From: Paramacrobiotus metropolitanus
Lineage: Eukaryota > Tardigrada > Eutardigrada > Parachela > Macrobiotidae
Length of the DNA: 21,722 nucleotides
Assembly: GCF_019649055.1 (NCBI RefSeq)
Contig: NW_026570665.1
Location: forward strand, 1-21,722
Reading direction: 5' to 3'
Positions 1 to 9,427 of the stretch are shown piece by piece. A program made the translations under genes and the position numbers. A model generated the notes under the pieces. It searched no databases. It was not told where the DNA came from and saw only the letters and a list, made by a program, of their open reading frames with translations. How positions within the stretch are numbered: position 1 is the stretch's first letter; each line of letters begins with the position of its first letter.

Positions 1-1877
1 TACTAGTAGACCCCGCGCAAATTGCGCGGAATATAACAACGATGGATGAATCGTAAATTAAAACAAAACTCAAAGAGACAGGTACTTACATATCTACATA
101 TGCTGTATATCTACGCATCTGTATTTCCTTAACTTTATCAACAGAACGTAAAATTTTCCTTCACAGAGAAAATGCTTGTGTCAACTTGTGTCAACTTCGT
201 AATGTCAGTGTCTAGCTATTTTAAATTACAACCTGTGTGAATATTTTCCCATCCGTAGATTGCACAGCTTAGAAGTGCACTTACACTTGCATTTGCACTT
301 ACGGATAAGTTAGAACTTAGAAGCCTGAGATAATGAAAAAACAAAGTTCTTTCCCTCGAAAACAGCTCCTTTCTCTTCGTTTGAACTTTACCGAGCTTTC
401 AATTCAGTTTTCAGATCATCCATCAAGAGAATTTATTCAGTTATAAAGTAGCAGCTTTGAATTTATTAAAAGTTTGCAGTTTTTTTGTTTTACTTTATTA
501 TTTCCAAGCATTGTTCGCTTTTCAGATATCCTTCCTTATAATTTAAGATGGCTCACCGTCAATAAATACCTTCTGGTGCCCTTGTCGGTACCCTTATCAA
601 TAGGAATACATAATATTTTCCATAATGCTTTGTATTAAGAACACAACAGTGAAATTATTAATAAGTAGGCTAAAGTAGTTAAGCACTTCCCAATTCATGT
701 GTTAAATTTCAATTGCCAATTAAACTGTCTAATTTTGTCAAACTGCCTTCAACGACAAAACTGTTTATCTCAAATAAGTCAAATCGTCTCGGTTGCTTAA
801 ACTTGCTACTCCGCAGGCTCCTCTTGTTGCAGCTCGGCGCCTTTGCAGCTCACCTTTATTACAGACTGATAAACTACTTGGAGTTTCACAAACTTATCGT
901 AAATGTAGCATTTGGCGTATATTTCTGCATCCATTCAATCAACTCCGTCAGCCACGCTAATCAGTATTTTCTGTTTATTCTGTAACGAAAGACGGTTATA
1001 CGTTGGTAATTTTTGCATAAAGTGCACATTTCCGTATTGGTTGCTAAAGCATTAGTTCTCGATTAACAGGAAGCAAAACAACAAATCATGCGGCATGCTG
1101 GGTAATCAACCATATAATATTCTAAACTTCGAACTGCTTTTCCCGTGAAATTAAAACGCAGAAAATTGCGCAAATTCGGCTGTTACGATTAACGATTTAC
1201 AAAGTTAGTATTTCCCTTTTGCTCAGTGTCAAACGTTCAAGCCGTAATGAATAATTTCGGAAGAAAAAATGCTATGAAGGCCACTTCGTGCGGTGTACCG
1301 TAGTGAGATACGGTTAATATTGACCGAGGCCTTAGTGCTTCAATGTTTAGCAAGAACATTCGTACCCATTAAAGGAGCGCAGCAACTTTAAAACCAGTCA
1401 CCCGCGCTGCGTAAGACAGCTACCTGAAAAACTGGGTTTGGAAATGAGAACCTCGACTGTTCCGTAGACTTTTTAATCAGACTTTCTTGTCAAATCCTGA
1501 TATTCCTCTATAACCATGCTTTAGAGGTAAAATCTATAAATCAGGGCTTTCCAGTGATTCAAACCCATTAAAGTTTCATCCATTGTAACGTTTCAGGTGA
1601 TTTATCAAAAATTGACATATTCTATTGGCAGTGGTGGGGTGATCGTTTTGTAGTGGTGGGGTCTCCACTTTTCCCATAGACTTTGCATGCTAAGGTTTTT
1701 CTTAACTTTCTTTTAAACCTAACTTTTGTTTCAAAACAGACTTCTGATGGCAAATATAGAAACTTAGACTATCAGAATGATATATAGCCATCAAAGTTTG
1801 GTTCTAGTAGTAGGGTCCTGTGAACTGTATGGAAATGGAATTTTGAAAGTCTTATTCTTTTAATATAGATAAAGGTC
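1..1877. other. AT-rich non-coding stretch
   Basis: I see no convincing gene here apart from one weak short reading frame on the minus strand, listed separately. Small items are a palindrome near 13-29 (8-bp arms, 1-base loop), a short direct duplication of TGTGTCAACT near 177-197, and a duplicated GTGGTGGGGT motif near 1633-1661. There is no rRNA or tRNA fold I can support. Confidence 0.5.
806..934 (-). CDS. Possible 42-residue small ORF or terminal exon (weak)
   Basis: On the minus strand an ATG (934-932), immediately preceded by an in-frame TGA, opens a 42-codon frame ending at TAG (808-806). The local DNA is less AT-rich than its surroundings. The peptide begins MDAEIYAKCYIYDKF and ends in a Gln/Glu-rich tail (ELQQEEPAE), with no low-complexity A/T codon bias. 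I recognise no family, signal peptide or membrane segment. It could be a microprotein, the last exon of an unseen minus-strand gene, or chance. A 90-codon plus-strand frame without an ATG start overlaps it and looks less protein-like. Confidence is low because length alone cannot separate it from noise. Confidence 0.18.
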   Translation of the reverse strand: MDAEIYAKCYIYDKFVKLQVVYQSVIKVSCKGAELQQEEPAE

Positions 1878-1965
1878 GATGCTGCGTGCACGGAAAACAC
1901 GGGTGTTGGCTGCGCTCACGGGTTTTAATTTGAATTTTTTTACGTTTACGTGTTGGCTGATTTGA
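1878..1965. repeat. Left member of a dispersed inverted repeat (GTGTTGGCTG family)
   Basis: This stretch contains GCTGCGTGCACGG, then CACGGGTGTTGGCTG, then a looser CGTGTTGGCTG about 60 bases on. The same words occur on the opposite strand at 4193-4345, about 2.3 kb away. The arrangement suggests the two ends of an old element whose inside has since received other insertions. I found no clear target-site duplication. Confidence 0.4.
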
Positions 1966-2821
1966 TATTCAAGTTTTCTTACTGTGACTCTCAAGTATTC
2001 ACAGTACTGCACTACTACTCGCATTAGCTGGTAACACAGTACTTATGATATACGATAAAACTGAGTACCCCAGTTCTGCGGCAAGCAGTTTTATGACATC
2101 GTCGGACACATTACACCGTCTTCATAACGGCATGTTGTAGTACACTTATGGAGGCCGTTTCAATATACACGGTGCTACGCCAAGTTCGGCACCTTCTCAT
2201 AAATTGCTACAGGTCACCCGTTAACAATTTCAAACTTATTTAAATTTTATGATATGACCGTATGTACGTGATCTTTCGCACTTCGATTCTCAATGCTGAT
2301 AGCATGTTTCGAACTGCAGCGAGCTTGAAACTAGAGCAACCCTGGCAAAAATGCGTCGACCCAAGTGCCATGGGAGACGTTCCTTCTGTTTATAATTGGC
2401 AAAATTCCCGTGACGTCGTTATCCATGGAAAATAAGCCTAACTTGTTTGTCGTTCAGAACCAGTGCTCTTGCAAAATAAGCCCAGGTTTGTGTGATTCAA
2501 TAAATCCACAAACTAGCTAAGTGCCTGAGGGCATAGTTAAGTGAATGATGACCCTTCATAAACGCCTGCCCTGAAACCGCGCGTGATTATCGTGACAGAT
2601 TTTAATGAAATCCATCTGCAAGGTACTGACACTTATTTAAAGCCTTCATCCGCACAATAAAAGAACACTTCAGCTCCAGCGCACTCTAACGGCAACCATA
2701 ACTTTTTTTTGCTGTCGCTTTGTTCGTTTTTCTTTCAATTGTTCGGCACTTTCATCTTTCACCCCCGTAGCGGATGGCCATCAAAACTTTAAAATCGTTT
2801 GATGTCCATTAAAATCCATGT
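1966..2821. other. Non-coding stretch, no gene seen
   Basis: No reading frame of useful length, no splice-linked exons and no RNA fold that I can support. Several ACAGTACTG-like words occur (about 1999 and 2035), as they do elsewhere in the window, with no evident meaning. Confidence 0.45.
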
Positions 2822-3463
2822 GGCGCCGTGACATTTGGGCCACCTGACACTTGGGCCACCTGACACTTGGGCCACCTGACATCTGGGCCATTTTACATGC
2901 ATTTGGCTACCATACTTTCAAAAGAAAACGTACGTAATAAAACATTCCGATGCGAATGATAGCTTCTTTATTCTTACTGCTGGTAAAAATTAAATATTGG
3001 CTTGTTAATAAAAGTTCTGCAACTTGCAGCATTAGCCATTAACAACGTACGAATAAGTACACAAGATTCGAAAACGAGGCGTGCATTAATATTATGGAGT
3101 GTTTGTAGGCATATAAGCGGATACACAGGGGCTGCATGGGTTCGATCAATGCACTATGTAGCAGCATAAGTAAATCGAACTCATGCACTGACGATGTGAG
3201 CACTGAGCAGTTGCCGTTAAATTTACTCCCGCATCCTTCTGCTTATCAAATCTTCCTGATCAGATTTCTGTTTGATTAAAATTTCAATTAATACATGGCG
3301 CTAAAAGCCCAAGAAACCTAAGAAAGCTGAGAAACATAAAAATACAGGGAAAGAAAAGAGTTACAAGAGACCGTAAAGTGCGGTGGCCCAAGTGTCAGGT
3401 GGCCAAAATGTCAGGTAGCCCAAATGTCAGGTGGCCCAAGTGGCAGGACACCATCCAGGCGCC
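2822..3463. mobile_element. 642-bp inverted-repeat (foldback-like) element with internal 16-bp repeats
   Basis: Both ends carry GGCGCC (2822-2827 and 3458-3463), followed inward by copies of a 16-base word, GGGCCACCTGACACTT. There are about four tandem copies on the left (2828-2896) and about four diverged copies in reverse orientation on the right (3373-3457). The inner edges also match as inverted copies (CATTTTAC-like on the left, GTAAAGTG on the right). The middle (2897-3372) is AT-rich and has no reading frame, so the element would be non-autonomous. I could not find an unambiguous target-site duplication, so the superfamily is open. Confidence 0.6.
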
Positions 3464-4192
3464 ATCATCGGAACGTGTTCGCTCGAGGTTACCTATGCTT
3501 CGGCGCTAGGCAATCACATCCTTCGGTAAACACGTTATAATATATACTGTACAAGTCTATGGAGGTAAACGTTGTTTCGGTGTCACATCGATCCTCGATG
3601 ATGCAAGGTTCATTTGCTAACCCGTAACAGACTCCATATGAGCGTCTCAACAGCTTAAAAAAAAATCCGTGCAAAAATTTTATTTGGGGAATTTTTTACA
3701 AAGGTTGTTATAATCATACCGAAACGACCTCTGCCCTCCCCTTTATTCATACAGGTGGTTGCTGACTGATTCTAAGATTTTTATTTTACGCTGCTGGATG
3801 GGCCATAAAAGTTGCACTGGGAAAGTGCAAAACGAGAAACGGAACGACGCATCGAAATACATTATAATTTATTTTGCACCACTGCCCGAACTTGGCGTAG
3901 CACCCCTGTACGCTTTTGTTTCTAAAATGCATTGTCTACGGAGTTAAATAATGCTTTCTTGAACTCAAAAAACACCCATCCTGAGTCATCTTTTGAATGA
4001 GGAAAACCGCGGGCACGTTTTTTTCTCAAATGAAACCGGGTACTGCTTAACTGTATTTTTGTTAAAAAATTATGGATTTTGTGACAGATTTTATTATTTT
4101 TATAGTAAACATTTAATACAATGCGAAGTAAAGCATATAAAAGTTAGACTATTAGTAAATAAATTAAATCAAGTTTAAATTGAATAGAATTA
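3464..4192. other. Non-coding stretch, no gene seen
   Basis: Three frames of 61 to 62 codons occur here, but they have unbiased composition, show no splice context and resemble no domain. I treat the stretch as intergenic. Confidence 0.45.
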
Positions 4193-4345
4193 CCCGTGCA
4201 CGCAGCCCGCGCCCGTGTTGAATCCCGTCTTCCCAGCCAACACCCGTTTCCAGACTCCGTGCCAACAGCCAACACTCGTGCGGACTCAAAAGGTCACCTG
4301 TGCTGCACATGTGACCAGCCAACTCCCGTGTTTACCCGTGCACGC
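4193..4345. repeat. Right member of the inverted repeat, with three CAGCCAAC(A/T)CCCG-like copies
   Basis: The block starts and ends with CCCGTGCACGCA-type sequence (4193-4204 and 4338-4349). Between them are CAGCCAACACCCG, CAGCCAACACTCG and CAGCCAACTCCCG. Read on the other strand these are the GTGTTGGCTG words seen at 1878-1965. A short palindrome (GGTCAC and GTGACC arms) lies at 4291-4315. The block is much more GC-rich than its surroundings. Confidence 0.45.
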
Positions 4346-5428
4346 AACCATAGTGTTATCATACAGCAGTATGTTAGTGTCAGTTGCTAGCGCGACCAGT
4401 TACGTTTAAGGTATAGAATTACGGTTCTGAAACTACTGTAGATGTGTGAATGAATTAAATGGAATTTCTCCTAATTTTTTTCAACTTTTTTTAAACGTAG
4501 AAATGCTAAGATACAGTACATGTATTAATGTATATGCTAAATATATAGTTAGCTAGCAGCGCGGAGCCAGCTTTGAAAATAATTTGAAATGTTAGGAAAT
4601 TTCTGGAAAATCAGAATCTTAATAAATATTATTGAATGTTCAATAAATATTTTGAAAAAGTTTTGCAGGTATGATATTTGGAAATTTTTGAAACTTCAAC
4701 AAATTCTAAAATGTGAATGCATGCGATGCCGTATACGTAATACGTCAGCATTCAAGTCATGTATTCAGTGCCTAAAATCTTCGGTATGGCATGTCAATAA
4801 ATAAGTATTTTCTTAGGGTTGCGACGAGACCAAATTTAGTCACACTTCTTCTGCTTATTGTGTTAGTTACTGAGCACATATCCTTTAATGGATGTGCCCA
4901 TAATAACAAATACCGAATCTCAAGAGTGACCCGTAAAAGATGCGCTAAACCTCAGTAAGACGGTGATGTCTTTTTCTCGCGTATAATAACATTAAATTTC
5001 AGCTTTCTTTAGCTTTCACCTCCTACACGAAAGCGGTAACTTTGTTCGCACAGTGTACCAAAATTCTGATTTAAAAATTAATGCCACTAAAAGGTCACGT
5101 GCATCAGTGTATGTACGTGCTTCAAGGTTCTCGCGAAAAAAAAGAATGCTAATTACTGGTCGAAGTCTTTAAAATTCATGCAAAAATTGCAATTCGTGTT
5201 GTAAAGTCGACCTAATGCAATTATTTTACTAGTATTAGTATTGTTAGTACTGATTGCAATTATTTGTGTTGCATTTACTGCACTCGATATTATAATACTG
5301 TATTTGGTTTGTGAGATCTTGCTAGTTAGTACCGTAATTAGTAGTCCAGTAGGTTTTTTTAAAGGACAGCCCACAATAATATTAATTTCCTATTTTAATA
5401 CTGTACTTGAAGGATTTGATTTGAGTCT
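4346..5428. other. AT-rich non-coding stretch, no gene seen
   Basis: Only short AT-driven frames occur here (for example about 4589-4804 and both strands of 5153-5432). They lack domain resemblance and splice context. Nothing else is supportable. Confidence 0.45.
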
Positions 5429-6690
5429 GTGACGTAACACAAATTGACGGGTTTGTCACACTGTCACTGAAATGCGACCATAAAAGAAAAGCAATTTGAA
5501 AGTTAAGATGTAAAAATTAATACTTCTGTAGTGACGTAACTCAAATAGGCGGGGCTGTCACACTGTCACCGAAATTCGACCGTGAAAAGAAAATAATTAA
5601 ACAATTAAGATTTAAAAATTAATAATTTTGTGGTGACGTAACTTAAGGCGAGGTAATTGTTTTGCCTTCATTTTCAGAGAGTTACAATAGCTACAGTTTC
5701 AGGTAGAAAAAATGCTTTAAAATGGATGTTTTTCGAAAGTCGAAGATCCAAATAAAGCACAACTGTGTAAAAGATCAAAAGGTACCGTGGGTCTAAAACG
5801 ACGTTCGATAAATAACTTAATATCTCTGAACTGCAAACAACCGCACGCGGGCTGCGTGTCTGCGTTGCGCTGCTACCGCGCGCAGACTGCGATTTGATGA
5901 ACGCTTTATGCAGCCTGCAGGTAGCGTGGTGGTATGTTTACTTTTCTGCGCCGATGCAGATGGCCATTTTCGAAAAACAAAAACCCATATTTACTAGAAT
6001 TAAAGTTTGGACAGTTCTACGCGCCTTATAATCCATTCCCGCAATGGAATTGGCTGTTCTTGGTACCGTTGGAAAGACAAAATTATTTTACATACTGGGT
6101 TTTTTTGGTTTTGGAATTGAGCCATTCGAATTCCAACGCTCAGTGGTTTTCTCAGTTAGGGGAATTAGTTTCATGTTTAAAAATTTATATCTTTACTGTT
6201 TTTTACACAAGATTTTTTCAAAATAAATCCAATATGTAAAATAATTATACGTTATATTTAGAAACAGCAAACTTGAAGTTGCCCCATTGGGTGCTTCAGC
6301 GCAGTTTTTTTGGGGCACATATAACATAATATTCTATATCCCGTTTGCACTTTTAGGCTTCATTTTAAAAACTTATATGTTAAAAAGTGCAATTTATAAG
6401 GTTTATAATGAATCTTTGCACTTCGAGAACAGACCAACCAAAGGCGCACAACAAATTTTCAAAGTTGTCAGTAAAATTGGCATGCTGCAAACAATTACAT
6501 CCCGTTAAGTAGGCGGGGCTGTCACACTGTCACCGAAATTCGACCATGAAAGGAAAATAATTTAAAAATTAAAATTTAAAAATTAATATTTTTGTAGTGA
6601 CGTAACTCAAACAGGCGGGGCTGTCACACTGCCACCGAAATTCGACCATGAAAGAAAAATGAATTTAAAAATAAAATTCAAAAATTATTT
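5429..6690. repeat. 102-bp tandem repeat, about four units, third unit split by an insertion
   Basis: Each unit begins GTGACGTAAC, continues with an AGGCGGGGCTGTCACACTG core and a GAAATTCGACC motif, and ends in an AT-rich stretch. Units 1 and 2 (5429-5530 and 5531-5632) are each 102 bases. Unit 3 is in two pieces, 5633-5646 and 6509-6596. These add up to exactly 102 bases once the 858-bp insertion and one TTAA are removed. Unit 4 starts at 6597 and fades by about 6690. TGACGTAA resembles a CREB/ATF-type site, but no function can be claimed. Confidence 0.8.
5643..6508. mobile_element. piggyBac-like non-autonomous element, 858 bp, flanked by TTAA
   Basis: TTAA occurs at 5643-5646 and again at 6505-6508, and joining the flanks at one TTAA restores a complete 102-bp repeat unit. 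Insertion at TTAA with a TTAA duplication is the hallmark of the piggyBac superfamily. The ends are imperfect inverted repeats: the left reads GGCGAGGTAATTGTTTTGC inward and the right CGGGATGTAATTGTTTGC inward, sharing GTAATTGTTT. The ends do not start with the CCC common in piggyBac elements. Inside, 5821-5935 is GC-rich with a GTCTGCG/CGCAGAC stem, and two Phe/Trp/Leu-rich frames (5934-6239 and 6287-6508) resemble no transposase. I call it non-autonomous. Confidence 0.65.
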
Positions 6691-7228
6691 TTTTATCAAA
6701 GAAATAATAAAAATAAATAAATTAATATTTAAAATTTATTTTAATAGTATTTCTTTAAGAATTTAAGATTAATAAATCCAGTTCCATTAAAAAATTTTCC
6801 ATTTACAATAAAAACATTTGCCCCGAGCCTTGAGCATACAGTATTCTCTGACGGAAACGGCTGAATCTGGTACACCGAGAAAATGCTTAATGCAAAGGTA
6901 CATTGCTTAGGGTAATCCGCATGTCGGTCATTATAGTAATTAATACAAAATAATTAATTTAAAATAGAATAACTGCCTAGTGCCTACTATTGGTTTTATC
7001 GTATAAACACATAATTATTGAATTACATTATAATTTATTTATAAACATATTATTATTGATTTTCGTTATTGTACTGACTTGAAATCATAGTGTTTCCTTC
7101 GTCATTTGTAGCTTTTCAAGAGAAGAAATTATTAATTCTCCTTTTCTGATTAAACTTTCAAATTCTGTTGCACTTCACTTGTAAGCACAATTCGCGTTGC
7201 TTCATCTACCGACTTTTCTCGTTTGCAG
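6691..7228. other. AT-rich stretch where exons 1 and 2 of locus A should lie
   Basis: Very AT-rich, with no BTB N-terminal exon, no AHK-type motif and no start codon that would join in phase to the exon at 7229. Either the 5' end of locus A was lost or its first exons were moved away. The intron-like pyrimidine run ending TCGTTTGCAG directly before 7229 is intact. Confidence 0.45.
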
Positions 7229-8927
7229 TTTTGTGTACACGGACACCGTGACGAGTCTAACCGTCGACAACGTGGCCCAGACGATGTACTGCACCGAAAA
7301 GTACAACATTCCGGCGCTTTTCGATCTGTGCTCGGAATTCATCATCGGTCAACTCACGGTGGACAACTGTCTGACCGTGTTGCAGAGTGTGTGTAATGTC
7401 TCCGTATTTGCACTGGCCGGTCAATCGCAATGTGGCGTTTTGCAGGTGCAACATCTGAACGCGGATAACGTTGTGGAGAAATGTCTGGAAATGGTGGATA
7501 CCAACTCGGCTACCGTTCTGCAGTCGCAGCAGTTTCGGGAGATTTATAGCAATGACACACTGTTCGCTGACGAGCATCTCATCTATGCGGCTGTTGAGAA
7601 GTGAGCGAAAATTATGGAATTCGTTTAAAGGGAAAACTTAATTGTACAGATATATCGATGGCAGAAGACATTCTCGAATTGATAGTGTTTAACCGCCGCA
7701 GACTACCAGATTTAGAGCTCACTAGAATTTATTAAGCTTTGGCTTTCGCTTTTGAACTGTTCTTCGTACACCCTATGGAGTTTTGAGCTGATGTTGAATC
7801 TTGGCTGTTTTTCTGAAGGTGGGCGGCCAATGCCTGCAATTTACGTGGTCTGGATCCATCGCCGGCCAATCGGCGTGAGGTGCTGGGACCGGCGCTGTAC
7901 TGTGTACGATTTCGCAAATGTCGGATATTCAACTAGCGGACGGCCCGGTCAAGGTACTCGGCTCCGTACTCCTATGTAAAAACTCTACTTCGAGTAAAAT
8001 CGAAGTAGCTGTGAGCGTGTGAGGATTGGAAACGGACTGAGCAACGGTTGACTGCAACATCACTCTCGGTTCCCAGTCCGTCCAGTTTAGCAGTGCGGCC
8101 AGGGCTTATTAAAATTTGAGCCTTATAAAAATTTGTTTTTGAAACCAAAGTTTCAGTAACTTCCTAATTTCTCTGATGTGACTGGAAAAATTTCATTCAT
8201 AACATAAGAATGTAACAAGCAAAATTAAGAACGCACAGAGCCGTAGAAAAAAGTAAGGTAAGACTAAGACTCATACTAGCAGTACCTATACTAGCAGTAC
8301 CTATAGTTATACTAGAAGTATAATTATGTGAGCCATCTGCTAAAATATGCATGAAATTTTTCCATTTTATTTGCAGCACACACCATCCACAATTTCACGG
8401 TTGAAATATTTTCAGACGGATTTACTGCTCTCTGATGAGCTGCGGAATATTTACCGGTTCAAGCACGCCACGGAAAAGCCGTTCACTAATTTCGCCACGG
8501 AACCGCGCCGTGCCCTTAAGTGCCCGGCAACCTTCCAGGTTCGTCAGGCCGTGTTTTCGAAAAAGAGGAAGTAATCGCCAAGAAGTATAACAATTGGCAC
8601 GCGGCGTACATTACGGGTGTTGATGGGGAAATGTTCCGTATTAAATGGGCGGAGGATTTAAAGGCGGACAGTCGTCGTCCGGAGGAGATTGTGCGTGCCG
8701 CGGACATCCTGCAGAGTTGGCAGAAGGTGGTCGTTTTGGCTGGCACTGAGCGTTATGAAGATGATAAGCAGGCATTCTATGTGAAACGCTTAACGACGGG
8801 TTGGCATCAGGTGGCGACTTTTAAACCGATCGTCTCGGCAGCTAGGTTCGGAGAATTGGTCGTGCTCCATAACGATGTACTGCAGTGGAAAGCGAAAATG
8901 GCAGCGCGCCGTTTGCTGAATGAGTAG
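7229..8927 (+). pseudogene. Locus A: 5'-truncated, frameshifted BTB-BACK-Tudor-like gene
   Basis: Four exons align with the array pattern: 7229-7388 (end of BTB, FVYTDTVTSLTVDN), 7446-7600 and 7819-7953 (BACK), and 8416-8927 (linker plus a Tudor/SH3-like domain). Splice sites are canonical and exon 3 has the family length of 160 nt. Exons 1 and 2, which encode the first half of BTB, are missing. Exon 4 lacks 24 nt in frame compared with locus D. Exon 5 has lost one base near 7911-7918 (135 instead of 136 nt), giving a TAG at 7934. Exon 6 has lost one base at the A-run 8560-8564, giving a TAA at 8572. The other frame then runs cleanly to TAG at 8925 and encodes WHAAYITGVDG, FRIKW and RAADIL. 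If transcribed it could not give a full adaptor. Both 1-base losses could also be consensus errors in a draft assembly. Confidence 0.7.
8296..8335 (+). repeat. Short imperfect tandem repeat inside the last intron of locus A
   Basis: ACTAGCAGTACCTATA occurs twice in a row starting near 8275, followed by a third, diverged ACTAGAAGTATA copy to about 8322. It is intronic and AT-rich. The bounds are approximate. Confidence 0.4.
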
Positions 8928-9225
8928 CGCTGTTCTTGACATTTTGAAAGGGGAATCTGTCTTTGATGTTAGCTTTTTATTTGAATGCCTGATTTTATCT
9001 AACTTTTATTTGAATATCTGATACTCCAGTTTCTCTTTATGTATTGCATTGGTATAACCATAGATGATATCGTGACGTTGGTACCTTAAACGGATTTCAG
9101 TGTAAATGCTAGTACTACGGTGGGTAGGATGCTTATCTTGCATGGAGGACGTCTATGCTGGTCGCGACTGTACCTTATGATTGCTCCCTGATGTACGAAA
9201 CGACGGGAAGTACATGTTTGTTCGA

Positions 9226-9231
9226 AATAAA
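9226..9231 (+). promoter_or_regulatory. Possible poly(A) signal AATAAA downstream of locus A
   Basis: The hexamer AATAAA lies about 300 bases after the final stop of locus A, with T-rich sequence after it. It is also close to the 3' end of the convergent F-box gene, so the two 3' ends face each other over about 200 bases. Confidence 0.4.
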
Positions 9232-9427
9232 CATTACGGTTATTATTTCCCTGGATCGAGCAGAACGTTGCTCAAAACCTCATAAACCGGAGCAAACTTG
9301 AAAAGACTACGGGACAAGTTAACTCTAAAAGTTAACAGCTGAGCGTGCTCCGCCTTAAAGCGATGAACATTTCTGGAACGGGTACCAACTAAACTTTTCG
9401 ACAATCATCAAAAAGGGCAGCATTTTT

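Noticed and set aside
713-985. Plus-strand 90-codon hydrophobic frame
   Set aside because: It has no ATG start, no domain and no splice context, and it overlaps a minus-strand frame that looks slightly more protein-like.
3120-3190. Possible tRNA, because of a GGTTCGATCAA word
   Set aside because: The word deviates from a B box, there is no matching A box at the right spacing and no cloverleaf can be drawn.
5153-5432. Opposing frames on both strands with a membrane-like peptide
   Set aside because: The DNA is nearly pure A/T with few third-position constraints, and both strands being open points to composition, not coding.
5934-6508. Two Phe/Trp/Leu-rich frames inside the TTAA-flanked element
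   Set aside because: They match no transposase or membrane family I know. AT-rich DNA often yields such frames, and they end in or near the element boundary.
7257-7577. Minus-strand 106-codon frame opposite locus A
   Set aside because: It is a shadow of the conserved BTB/BACK exons on the plus strand and runs straight through their splice sites.
7984-8009. Hairpin CTACTTCGA/TCGAAGTAG as a regulatory structure
   Set aside because: Nine pairs in an intron are within chance for this length, and nothing else marks it.
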